Assembly: GCA_051162045.1 (NCBI GenBank)
Contig: JBISDI010000038.1
Source of the DNA: Anaerozeibacter quisquiliarum
GTDB lineage: Bacteria; Bacillota; Clostridia; Christensenellales; Aristaeellaceae
Reading direction: 5' to 3' (one strand)
DNA length: 37,945 bases
A model generated the notes under the pieces. It ran no database searches, was not told the DNA's origin, and was given only the letters and a program-made list of their open reading frames with translations. The position numbers and the translations under genes were made by a program. This document shows positions 7,626 to 14,385 of this stretch, in pieces; the stretch's first letter is position 1, and every line of letters starts with the position of its first letter.

Positions 7626-8897
7626 ATGAACACCAGCGAAATGCCAGGTTATCTCGCCTCGCCTGCGGGTGTCGAGGCGCTGCGCATACCCTACGGGGTG
7701 GAAGCTGCGGCGCAGGCCGGGCGGTATCAGCGGCTGCTTGCGACCCATCGAACGCGCTTCGGCGACCAAGCGCGCATTGTGATGTGTTCCGCGCCCGGCC
7801 GCAGCGAGATTGCCGGCAACCATACCGATCACCAGCACGGGCGCGTGCTGGCCGCCGCGGTTAATCTGGACACGATTGCAGCGGCATCGCCGCGCAGCGA
7901 CGCAATCGTCACGCTGTACTCGGAGGGATACGACCGGCCGTTCGTGGTAAACCTTGCGGACCTGTCCCCGCGCGAGGACGAGCGCGAGGACACGAAGGCG
8001 CTGATTCGCGGCGTGGCGGCGCGGATGAGGGAATTGGGCCTTAACGTGCGGGGGTTCGACGCCTGCGTGTCCAGTACGGTGTTCAAGGGATCGGGGCTGT
8101 CCAGTTCGGCCGCGTTCGAGGTCATGCTGTGCGCGGTGATGGACGCGCTGTACAACGATTGGCAGCTCGATGCCCAACTGCGGGCGCGCATCTCGCAGCA
8201 CGCCGAAAACGCCTACTTCGGCAAGCCCAGCGGGCTGCTCGACCAGATGGCCAGTTCCGTGGGCGGGCTGGTGACCATGGATTTTGAGACGGAGCCGGCG
8301 CGCATCGAGGCGCTGCGCTACGACTTTTCGGCGAAGGGCTACCGCCTGGCGGTGGTGTCGGCGGGCGGCGAGCACGGCAACCTGACCGACCAGTACGCCC
8401 CCATCCCCGGCGAAATGAACGATGTCGCGCGCGCGCTCGGCGGCAAGGTGCTGCGCGACATTCCGAAATCAGATATGGAAGACGCCATCCCAAAGCTGAA
8501 AAACCGGGTGCCCGACCGCGCGATTCTGCGCGCGCTGCACTTCTACGACGAGGACGAGCGCGTCCCGCAATGTGTGGACGCGCTCAAGCGGGACGACCTG
8601 CCCGCATTCTTGAAACTGATCGTGGCGTCGGGGGAGAGCAGCTGGAAACTGCTGCAGAACCTGTACGTACCGGGCACGGGCAATCAGGAGATGGCGCTGG
8701 CGCTCGAACTGTCGCGGCGCATGCTCGAAGGACGGGGTGCGTGGCGCATCCACGGCGGCGGCTTTGCCGGCACCATCCTGGCCTTCGTGCCGGAAACGCT
8801 GTTCGACGACTACCGTGCGCGTATGGACGCGGTGTTCGGCCCCGGCGCGTGCACCGCGCTGTCGGTGCGCCCGATCGGGCCGCACGCTATCGCCTGA
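7626..8897 (+). CDS. galK: galactokinase
   Basis: A GHMP-family kinase that phosphorylates galactose at C1, 423 residues, a little longer than the usual 380-400. An N-terminal substrate signature appears as APGRSEIAGNHTDHQHG (residues 56-72). Classical galactokinases read GRVNLIGEHTDYN at this place, so this belongs to a variant clade with Asn in place of the conserved Glu. The phosphate loop is FKGSGLSSSAAFE (about 153-165), and the C-terminal GHMP motif is HGGGFAGTILAFVP. ATG 7626 has GGGGAGGAA just upstream; the promoter -10 at 7591-7596 excludes earlier starts. No galT, galE or sugar transporter is adjacent, so either the Leloir genes lie elsewhere or the enzyme has another sugar substrate. 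Confidence 0.88.
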   Translation: MNTSEMPGYLASPAGVEALRIPYGVEAAAQAGRYQRLLATHRTRFGDQARIVMCSAPGRSEIAGNHTDHQHGRVLAAAVNLDTIAAASPRSDAIVTLYSEGYDRPFVVNLADLSPREDEREDTKALIRGVAARMRELGLNVRGFDACVSSTVFKGSGLSSSAAFEVMLCAVMDALYNDWQLDAQLRARISQHAENAYFGKPSGLLDQMASSVGGLVTMDFETEPARIEALRYDFSAKGYRLAVVSAGGEHGNLTDQYAPIPGEMNDVARALGGKVLRDIPKSDMEDAIPKLKNRVPDRAILRALHFYDEDERVPQCVDALKRDDLPAFLKLIVASGESSWKLLQNLYVPGTGNQEMALALELSRRMLEGRGAWRIHGGGFAGTILAFVPETLFDDYRARMDAVFGPGACTALSVRPIGPHAIA

Positions 8898-8903
8898 GGG
8901 CGA

Positions 8904-8983
8904 GGCCTCGAAAGCTTTCCGCCCGGTTGCCCGTTCGCCCGCTTCGCAGGCTCCGGGCGGCCGGGCGGAAAGCTTTCGAGGCC
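8904..8983. repeat. long perfect inverted repeat (23-bp stem)
   Basis: Arms 8904-8926 and 8961-8983 are perfectly complementary over 23 bp, with smaller hairpins possible in the 34-base interior. It begins 6 bases after the galK stop and could act in galK termination, although no T tract follows. The arm contains CCGGGCGG, which recurs in the two hairpins downstream. Confidence 0.8.
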
Positions 8984-9006
8984 GTTTGGGTTACGGGGGA
9001 ACGGGG

Positions 9007-9050
9007 CCGCCTTCCTGAATTTCCTACGGGAAATTCCGGGCGGAAGGCGG
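9007..9050 (+). repeat. structured hairpin element, copy 1
   Basis: Outer stem 9007-9015/9042-9050 (9 bp), then an asymmetric internal loop of TG opposite CCGGGC. The inner stem is 9018-9024/9029-9035 (7 bp), capped by C(TACG)G. Read on the + strand this is a UNCG-class tetraloop. Copy 2 keeps the same architecture with compensatory base changes. Confidence 0.75.
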
Positions 9051-9071
9051 GGGAACGATGGGGTTCCGGGG

Positions 9072-9115
9072 CCGCCTGCCTGAAAACCCTGCGGGGTTTT
9101 CCGGGCGGCAGGCGG
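9072..9115 (+). repeat. structured hairpin element, copy 2
   Basis: Outer stem 9072-9080/9107-9115, the same TG and CCGGGC internal loop, and inner stem 9083-9089/9094-9100 capped by C(TGCG)G. Compared with copy 1, three inner pairs and one outer pair change on both sides so that pairing is kept. The copies start 65 bases apart and share flanking GGGGCCGCC. Confidence 0.75.
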
Positions 9116-9122
9116 ACGGGAA

Positions 9123-9167
9123 GCGATTGCGAGTCGGTCGGCTGCGGCCTCCCTTGATCGCAATCGC
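9123..9167. repeat. inverted repeat (10-bp stem)
   Basis: GCGATTGCGA at 9123-9132 pairs perfectly with 9158-9167 across a 25-base interior. It is the next hairpin in the structured region after galK. Confidence 0.6.
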
Positions 9168-9206
9168 ATTCACGCCCCCGGTACATGCCCGTGGGCGCGT
9201 GGTGAC

Positions 9207-9222
9207 GGGGGCTTCGGCCCCC
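9207..9222 (+). repeat. UUCG-capped hairpin with an overlapping alternative stem
   Basis: GGGGGC (9207-9212), TTCG, GCCCCC (9217-9222) form a perfect six-pair stem with a UUCG loop. The CCCCC side could instead pair with GGGGG about 20 bases further on, through a TTCCCC/GGGGAA stem. The two folds therefore exclude each other. Confidence 0.6.
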
Positions 9223-9244
9223 CATTCCCCCGGGAAGGGGAACG

Positions 9245-9340
9245 GGGGAACGAAAAAGCAAAGGAACGAAAAACGAGGGAGCGAAGAAACGAAGAACGAA
9301 GGAACGAAAAAGCGAAAGAACGAAAAAGCGAAAGAACGAA
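9245..9340 (+). repeat. purine-rich tandem repeat
   Basis: The + strand is almost only A, G and C here. It is built of imperfect units like GAACGAAAAAGCGAAA; two exact 16-base units sit at about 9302-9333, with degenerate ones before. No spacer/repeat pattern of a CRISPR array is present, and the frames through it are low-complexity Lys/Arg/Glu shadows. Confidence 0.75.
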
Positions 9341-9390
9341 CGGCGAGGCGCTCCGCGCCCGCCGTCGGGCAAACGTGCTATACGGGCGCC

Positions 9391-9435
9391 CTTCCCATTC
9401 CCCTCCCAGGAGGGGTGCCCGCAGGCGGGGTGGTG
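9391..9435 (-). repeat. dispersed repeat, copy 1 (inverted copy at 26948-26990)
   Basis: Read on the minus strand it matches 26948-26990 at about 39 of 42 positions. It includes a central palindrome (CCCTCCTGGGAGGGG) and the block CACCCCGCCTGCGGGCA. Both copies lie in structured intergenic DNA. Nothing marks it as an insertion sequence: there is no transposase, and no target duplication was seen. Confidence 0.7.
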
Positions 9436-9481
9436 AACCTGCCGCTCGCATAACCACAGCTTCGCCTAACGCACAACCGGA

Positions 9482-9505
9482 CGGGCCGATGCCTACACCG
9501 GCCCG
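9482..9505. repeat. short inverted repeat
   Basis: CGGGCCG (9482-9488) pairs with CGGCCCG (9499-9505). It lies 70 bases past the stop of the propeller-repeat gene, read on the minus strand. It has no T tract, so a terminator role is only possible. Confidence 0.4.
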
Positions 9506-9574
9506 AACCTGTGGACGCATAACTGCGGCCCCGTTGAGCGCGGCACGCGCTCTCTCAGGGGCGGCGACGGGCAT

Positions 9575-10648
9575 CTATGCCCGATAAACCGTGGCGAGCG
9601 ACCCGTTGTTTGAGAACAGCGCGTAGGGCCCGATGGCCGCGCCGCGCACCTTGTCGCTGAGGTCGAACAGCGGCTCGGCCGACAGGCGCGTGAGCCGCGC
9701 GTCGTAGGCGTCCACCACGGTTTGCGCATTCGCCGTCCCGCCGCCCGCGAACAGCGCATACCCATTGATCGCCGCCGCGCCCAGCCCGGAGCGTGCCGCC
9801 GAGAGCGCCGGGGCCGCCGTGCGGACAAGCGATTCGTCGAACCCATCGACCGCTGCCGAAGCGCTCGCGCCGCGAACGCCGCCACCGAACAGCAGACGGC
9901 CCGAGAGCGCGCAAGCCGCGCCGCCCGAGCATCCACCCGACAGCGAAGTCGGGCTCGTGCGGGTGAGCGCGGCGTCGTATGCGTCGAGATCGCTCAGGGG
10001 ATCGTTTGTCGCGTTGGCCCCGCCCGCGAACACCGCCATCCCACCAAACGACGCCCCCATGCTCGCCTTACGCGCCACCGACAGCGCGGTAGGGATCGAG
10101 CGAACCAGCGTATCGCTGTACGCGTTCACCGTACCCACCACATTCGACGTGGTGCTGTTGCCCATCGCAATCAGCGCGTACGAGCCCGCCGTCGCGGCGG
10201 CGGGATACTGCGAAAGTGCACTGAGCACGGTGGCCGTGGAACGGGTAAGCGTCGCGTCGTAGGCGTCCACCACGCGCGTGAGTACGACCCCGCCCGATAT
10301 GCGCCAACCGCCCGCGAACAGCGCGTAATCGCCGGCCATGGCCGACGCGTGATCGGTACGCATGGATGACAGCGAGCCGATCGTGTGGCGCGTCAGTTGC
10401 GCGTCGTAGGCCGCCGCCGAACCGGACGACGCGAAGATCGCGTATTGGCCGGTGCCGACGGCCGATTCGGCGGGCAGCGGGTTCAGACTCATGTGACGCG
10501 ACGGCCCCCTGGCCGGCGCGTAGAACAGCCGCGCCACGCCATCCACGCCCACATACGCCTTCGTCACCCGGCGCGCCAGCGCGTCGACCCCCACGTAGAT
10601 GTCCCTGACCGCACGCGCAACCCCATTCACGCCCACATACACCGCCAT
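9575..10648 (-). CDS. Kelch-like beta-propeller repeat protein with YVGV N-terminal repeats
   Basis: About 357 residues, function unknown. The N-terminus has three copies of a 14-16 residue unit YVGV(N/D)..AR, a motif met in phage tail and surface proteins of Bacillota. Seven units of about 45-49 residues follow, each with G.YALFAGG, then VDAYDA.LTR, then LS.AR. This is the pattern of a Kelch-type propeller; the last unit is partial and could close the ring with the first. There is no signal peptide or membrane segment. Start ATG 10648 has GGAGG at 10657-10661 with an 8-base spacer; the in-frame ATG at 10672 has no comparable site. The stop codon lies inside a small hairpin (9568-9583). It may be co-transcribed with the secreted protein gene upstream (53-base gap). 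No phage genes are near. Confidence 0.75.
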   Translation of the reverse strand: MAVYVGVNGVARAVRDIYVGVDALARRVTKAYVGVDGVARLFYAPARGPSRHMSLNPLPAESAVGTGQYAIFASSGSAAAYDAQLTRHTIGSLSSMRTDHASAMAGDYALFAGGWRISGGVVLTRVVDAYDATLTRSTATVLSALSQYPAAATAGSYALIAMGNSTTSNVVGTVNAYSDTLVRSIPTALSVARKASMGASFGGMAVFAGGANATNDPLSDLDAYDAALTRTSPTSLSGGCSGGAACALSGRLLFGGGVRGASASAAVDGFDESLVRTAAPALSAARSGLGAAAINGYALFAGGGTANAQTVVDAYDARLTRLSAEPLFDLSDKVRGAAIGPYALFSNNGSLATVYRA

Positions 10649-10701
10649 GCCCGCCACCTCCGAACCCATCATGGAACGGGGAGGGCGACCAAAGGCGACA
10701 A

Positions 10702-11304
10702 TTATGGCGCATCCGCGCCGACTTCAAAGATCACTTCCGCGTCTTTATCGCGGCGCGATTGATCGCGGAAGCGCACCGCCTGACGGGTCTTGCCGTCTTT
10801 CGACTTGCGATACCCGAACTCGGGGTGCTCGCCGTCCGAGTGGATGAAGTCCTCGATCATCTTGACCTCGAGGAGAAAGCCCGAGGATGCGCCTCCATGG
10901 ATTTCCAGGCACAGCGTCCGCTTATCGAGGCCATCCACCTTGTACATGTAGCCGTCGAACAGCGATCCCTCGCGCCCTTTATCCGCGATGACGAGGGCGT
11001 AATCGCCCACCTGGCGCAGCGCGTCCCGATTGCCGACATACGGCGGCGTGAGTTGATCTTCTTTGTCGATGCTCAGTGAAATGGTGTCGGGCTTGAGCTG
11101 TTTGCGATTCCCGCGCGCGCTGACGACGGTATCCCGAACCTCGATCACACACACCGAATCGGTCAGCTCCACGATCTCCCCCACGGCCATGACGTCGTGA
11201 TTGTTGCGCATGATCCGCTCCCACACGAGGTCTCCGGCGGATGCGGGCAAGGCGATCAGAAAGACGGTTATGGACAGCAGGGCAGCGGATAACCGTCGGC
11301 GCAT
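10702..11304 (-). CDS. exported protein of unknown function
   Basis: A 200-residue protein with a clear Sec signal peptide (MRRRLSAALL then a hydrophobic run ending PASA). I do not recognise the family. The mature part opens with a beta-rich stretch (VGEIVELTDSVCVIEV...SISIDKED-like pattern, then VGDYALVIAD) that resembles an OB-type barrel found in some clostridial exported proteins; that is a weak impression. The C-terminal third is charged (KSKDGKTRQAVRFRDQSRRDKD). A purine-rich AAGGGGGG ribosome site precedes the ATG. The malic enzyme terminator lies upstream, so it starts a new transcript. The propeller-like gene follows and may belong to the same unit. Confidence 0.7.
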   Translation of the reverse strand: MRRRLSAALLSITVFLIALPASAGDLVWERIMRNNHDVMAVGEIVELTDSVCVIEVRDTVVSARGNRKQLKPDTISLSIDKEDQLTPPYVGNRDALRQVGDYALVIADKGREGSLFDGYMYKVDGLDKRTLCLEIHGGASSGFLLEVKMIEDFIHSDGEHPEFGYRKSKDGKTRQAVRFRDQSRRDKDAEVIFEVGADAP

Positions 11305-11394
11305 GTGCGATCCCCCCTTTCGCGTTGGATATGGTAATGATTGGACGGTTGTTTTGGGTCAAGGTTCCCGGCGCGGCGGGCGGAGCGCTCATCC

Positions 11395-11436
11395 AAAACG
11401 GCGAGGCGCCGCCCCTTCGGGCAACGCCTCGTCGTT
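11395..11436 (-). terminator. terminator of the dehydrogenase / malic enzyme operon
   Basis: Arms 11397-11408 and 11425-11436 pair at 11 of 12 positions, with a short T run (TTTT) on the minus strand after the stem. It lies 23 bases past the malic enzyme stop codon. Confidence 0.75.
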
Positions 11437-11458
11437 CAGCATCGGGCAGAGCGAATCC

Positions 11459-12634
11459 TTAAATCCTCGCCACGCCGCTATCCCTGGCGGCCTTCGCCAC
11501 GGCGGCGGCCACCGCGTCCTTCACCCGCGGGTCGAACGGAGCGACGATCACGTACTCCGGATTCAGGTCCTTTTCCTCGATCAGGTTCGCCAGCGCGTAC
11601 GACGCCGCGATCTTCATCTCGTCGTTGATGTCCGACGCGCGCACGTCGAACGTGCCGCGGAAGATGCCCGGGAACGCCAGCACGTTGTTCACCTGGTTCG
11701 GGAAGTCGCTGCGGCCGGTCGCGATCACCTTCGCGCCGCCCGCCTTCGCCTCATCGGGAAAGATTTCCGGCGTCGGGTTGGCGCACGCGAACACGATCGC
11801 GTCCTTGTTCATCGTCTTCACCATCTCGGTCGTCACCGTGCCCGGCGCCGACACGCCCAGGAACACATCCGCGCCCTTTATGACGTCAGAAAGGCTGCCA
11901 TGCTGCTTGGCCGGGTTGGTGATCTTCGCCATCTCGTCCTTGATCGGGTTCATGCCCTCCGCGCGGCCTTCGTAAATCGCACCCTTCCGGTCGCACAGCG
12001 TGACGTTCCTGAACCCGTCCGCGAACAGCAGCTTCGTGATCGAGATCGCCGCCGCGCCCGCGCCGTTCACCACGACCTTCACGTCTTCCTTCTTCTTGCC
12101 GACCACCTTGAGCGCGTTGACGAGGCCCGCCAGCGTCACCACCGCGGTGCCGTGCTGATCGTCGTGGAAGATCGGGATGTCGCACTTCTCCTTGAGCTTC
12201 TTCTCGATTTCAAAGCAGCGGGGCGCCGCGATGTCCTCGAGGTTTATGCCGCCGAACGAACCGGCCAAGAGCGCGACCGTGTTCACGATCTCGTCCACGT
12301 CCTTCGAGCGGATGCACAGCGGGAACGCGTCCACGTCGCCGAACGCCTTGAACAGCACGCATTTGCCCTCCATGACCGGCATGCCCGCCTCGGGGCCGAT
12401 GTCGCCCAGACCCAGCACCGCCGTGCCGTCGGTGACCACCGCGCACAGGTTCCACCTGCGGGTCAGCTCGTAGCTCTTATTCACGTCCTTCTGGATCTCC
12501 AGACAGGGCTGCGCAACGCCCGGCGTATACGCCAGCGACAAATCCTGCTTGGTCTGGGCGGGCACCTTTGAAATGACCTCGATCTTGCCCTTCCATACGC
12601 CGTGCAGCCTAAGGGACTCTTTCGCGTAATCCAT
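11459..12634 (-). CDS. NAD(P)-dependent malic enzyme
   Basis: Oxidative decarboxylation of malate to pyruvate and CO2 with NAD(P) reduction. The 391-residue protein is the short bacterial form without a phosphotransacetylase-like extension. Visible features: the Tyr-containing LAYTPGVAQPC near residue 35, metal-site acidic residues in FHDDQHGTAVVTLAG, the nucleotide-binding VVNGAGAAAISI, and the late conserved FACANPTPEIFPDEAK. Cofactor preference cannot be read with certainty. AAAGGAG precedes the ATG. The gene lies 21 bases after the Ldh2-type dehydrogenase gene, in one operon. Together they point to interconversion of malate, pyruvate and a 2-hydroxyacid, which is inference from adjacency. 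Confidence 0.93.
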   Translation of the reverse strand: MDYAKESLRLHGVWKGKIEVISKVPAQTKQDLSLAYTPGVAQPCLEIQKDVNKSYELTRRWNLCAVVTDGTAVLGLGDIGPEAGMPVMEGKCVLFKAFGDVDAFPLCIRSKDVDEIVNTVALLAGSFGGINLEDIAAPRCFEIEKKLKEKCDIPIFHDDQHGTAVVTLAGLVNALKVVGKKKEDVKVVVNGAGAAAISITKLLFADGFRNVTLCDRKGAIYEGRAEGMNPIKDEMAKITNPAKQHGSLSDVIKGADVFLGVSAPGTVTTEMVKTMNKDAIVFACANPTPEIFPDEAKAGGAKVIATGRSDFPNQVNNVLAFPGIFRGTFDVRASDINDEMKIAASYALANLIEEKDLNPEYVIVAPFDPRVKDAVAAAVAKAARDSGVARI

Positions 12635-12655
12635 GGTGGCGATCTCCTTTATGAC

Positions 12656-13765
12656 TTATTGCTCAAACGGGAACTTGTACGGCAGGCCCTTCGCATCGCG
12701 CACCTTGATGAACTCCTTCTGCACCGCGTCGCCTACCGGCACGCCCTTGTCCTTGCGCTCGAGCCAGACCAGGTACTCCTTCTCGCCCGCGGTGTAGATG
12801 CGGTCCTCGCCCGGGGCCTTGGCCGACGCGCGCAGCTCGCGCAGGATGTCGCCGCAGGTCTTCTTGAAGCTCTCGAGCCCCATGAAGAACTCGGGGTTGA
12901 GCACGATGAACCAGTGGCCCAGGTGGTAGGGCAATTTCTCGCCGTTTGCGCCGATGCCGTTGAGCGCTTTGAGGAAGATGCCCGCCTGCAGCGCCGCCGA
13001 CAGCACTTCGACTACCGTGGCGTAGCCGTAGCCCTTGTAGCCGGCCAGTTCTTCGCCGATGCCGCCCAGCGGGGCCAGCGCCGCCGCGCCCTTGTTGAGG
13101 TCGGTCAGGATCTGCACGGAATCGGTCTTGGCCTTGCCGTCGCGGCCCACGACCATCCCTGAGGGCGTATCCTTGCCGATGCGCGCGTAGTATTCGATCT
13201 TGCCGCGCTGCGTGATCGAGGTGGCGCAGTCCAGCACGAAGGGGAACTCCTCGTCGGTCGGAAAGGCTACGGTCAGAGGATTCGTGCCCAGCATGTTCTC
13301 CACGCCGAACGTGGGCGCGATCGAGGGCCGCGCGTTGGTGCCCGTCATGCCGATCATGCCGGCCTTGGTCGCCATCATGGTCCAGTAGCCCGCGATGCCG
13401 TAGTGGGTGGAGTTGCGCACCGCCACCGCCGCCATGCCGTATTTTGAAGCCTTCTCGATCGCCATCTCCATCGCCTTGTGGCTGGCGACCATGCCCATGC
13501 CGTCATGCGCGTCCAGCACCGCGGTGGTGAAAGTGTCCTTCAGCACCTCGATCTCGGTGACCGGGTTCTGAATGCCGTCGACGATCCGGTCGATGTAGAT
13601 CGGCTTGAAACGGTTGCAACCGTGGCTCTCGATGCCGCGGCGGTCGCTCTCCAGCAGTACGTCCGCGCAGATGGCCGCATCGGCCTCCGGCACGCCGTAG
13701 GCCTTGAACGCATCGATCAGGAAGCTGTTCATCAATTCCCAGGACACATAAGGGCGCGTTTCCAT
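12656..13765 (-). CDS. Ldh2-family (malate/L-lactate/ureidoglycolate-type) dehydrogenase
   Basis: A 369-residue NAD(P)-dependent 2-hydroxyacid dehydrogenase of the MDH/LDH type-2 superfamily, which is unrelated to classical LDH. Conserved segments include SDRRGIESHGCNRF near residue 45, the catalytic-region VRNSTHYGIAGYW (His), GTNPLTVAFPT and GGIGEELAGYKGYG. The substrate could be malate, lactate, ureidoglycolate or another 2-hydroxyacid; the neighbouring malic enzyme favours malate, but this is inference. ATG 13765 has AAGGAGG at 13774-13780 (8-base spacer). Upstream in-frame codons to 13885 are rejected because they read as leader sequence. It is the first gene of the operon, with a leader of about 150 bases after a perfect-consensus promoter. 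I recognised no known riboswitch in the leader. Confidence 0.88.
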   Translation of the reverse strand: METRPYVSWELMNSFLIDAFKAYGVPEADAAICADVLLESDRRGIESHGCNRFKPIYIDRIVDGIQNPVTEIEVLKDTFTTAVLDAHDGMGMVASHKAMEMAIEKASKYGMAAVAVRNSTHYGIAGYWTMMATKAGMIGMTGTNARPSIAPTFGVENMLGTNPLTVAFPTDEEFPFVLDCATSITQRGKIEYYARIGKDTPSGMVVGRDGKAKTDSVQILTDLNKGAAALAPLGGIGEELAGYKGYGYATVVEVLSAALQAGIFLKALNGIGANGEKLPYHLGHWFIVLNPEFFMGLESFKKTCGDILRELRASAKAPGEDRIYTAGEKEYLVWLERKDKGVPVGDAVQKEFIKVRDAKGLPYKFPFEQ

Positions 13766-13922
13766 AGGTAAATCCTCCTTTGCATTCCGGTTGTCGAGCA
13801 CACGATTGCATGAGAAAAGACAGGTCAGCGCACGCCAGCACACACCCAAGCAGGGCACGGCTTGCGCGGCTGCTTCCCGTCTCAAAATCTCTAGGCAGCA
13901 ATCGCATATTCACCTGTTTATC

Positions 13923-13950
13923 ATTATACCTGATCCGGCTCGTTTGTCAA
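13923..13950 (-). promoter_or_regulatory. perfect-consensus sigma-A promoter of the dehydrogenase / malic enzyme operon
   Basis: Minus strand: -35 TTGACA (13950-13945), a 16-base spacer and -10 TATAAT (13928-13923), both exact consensus. The start site should be near 13916, leaving a 5' leader of about 150 bases. Such a strong promoter suggests either high expression or control by a repressor or the leader. Confidence 0.85.
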
Positions 13951-13976
13951 CTGTCCCCGGCCACATCCCGATATTT

Positions 13977-14385
13977 TTACCATACGGCGCGGCCGCAGGA
14001 TTTTCCGCAAGCTTCTTCGCCCTCCGGGATGCTATGCGCCACGTCGGCATCGGGCAGCCGGGGCATGGGGATGCCGATCTTCCGCAGGCGCTCGTAGTCG
14101 CGCATCTTCGCTTTGATCTTGTTGCCAAATCGGCCGTACGCGCAGGGCCCGTGGCGTATCCGCTTGAGCACGTATTGCGCTTGTTTGTCCGAGGCCGGGC
14201 AGGAATAGCCGTCCCCGCCCTTGCCCGGCAGCCTGACGAGTCCGTATTCGCCGCGGTTCACCGTCAGCTTTTGCGCCGTCGCAGGTCGCCCCACCCGAAA
14301 GCGCGATGGACAGCCCCTCCGGGGCCTTCGCGCCCGCGCGGTTGAGCCGGCAGGCGTCGATCAGGATGGCGCCGTATCGATCATG
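13977..14385 (-). pseudogene. broken kinase-like gene (LPS-kinase/WaaP-like N-lobe remnant)
   Basis: An ATG overlapping the murJ stop region opens a frame that ends after seven codons. The neighbouring frame then reads ILIDACRLNRAGAKAPEG, and a third frame (14294-13977) reads VRLPGKGGDGYS, YVLKRI and GNKIKAKMRDYERLRKIGIP. The last frame looks like a kinase N-lobe: a Gly-rich loop, the VLK lysine and a helix C-like segment, as in small RIO/WaaP-type kinases of Bacillota. It loses similarity after PRLPDAD, and no catalytic HxD or DFG part exists before the operon promoter at 13950. So at least one or two frameshifts and a 3' truncation are present. The family call is from memory of conserved patterns and is tentative. 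An intact short reading is 13977-14294. Confidence 0.5.

Noticed and set aside
9245..9340. CRISPR-like array
   Set aside because: The repeats are short, directly abutting and purine-rich, with no unique spacers and no cas genes.
9391..9435. Insertion-sequence end
   Set aside because: No transposase, no paired terminal repeats and no target-site duplication could be found around either copy.
9575..11304. A prophage fragment, suggested by the YVGV repeats
   Set aside because: No integrase, capsid, tail, holin or lysin gene is nearby, and composition matches the flanks.
13503..13913. A minus-strand frame beginning in the leader of the dehydrogenase operon, as a regulatory leader peptide
   Set aside because: It runs on into the dehydrogenase gene out of frame, lacks a ribosome site, and shows no codon run of interest.
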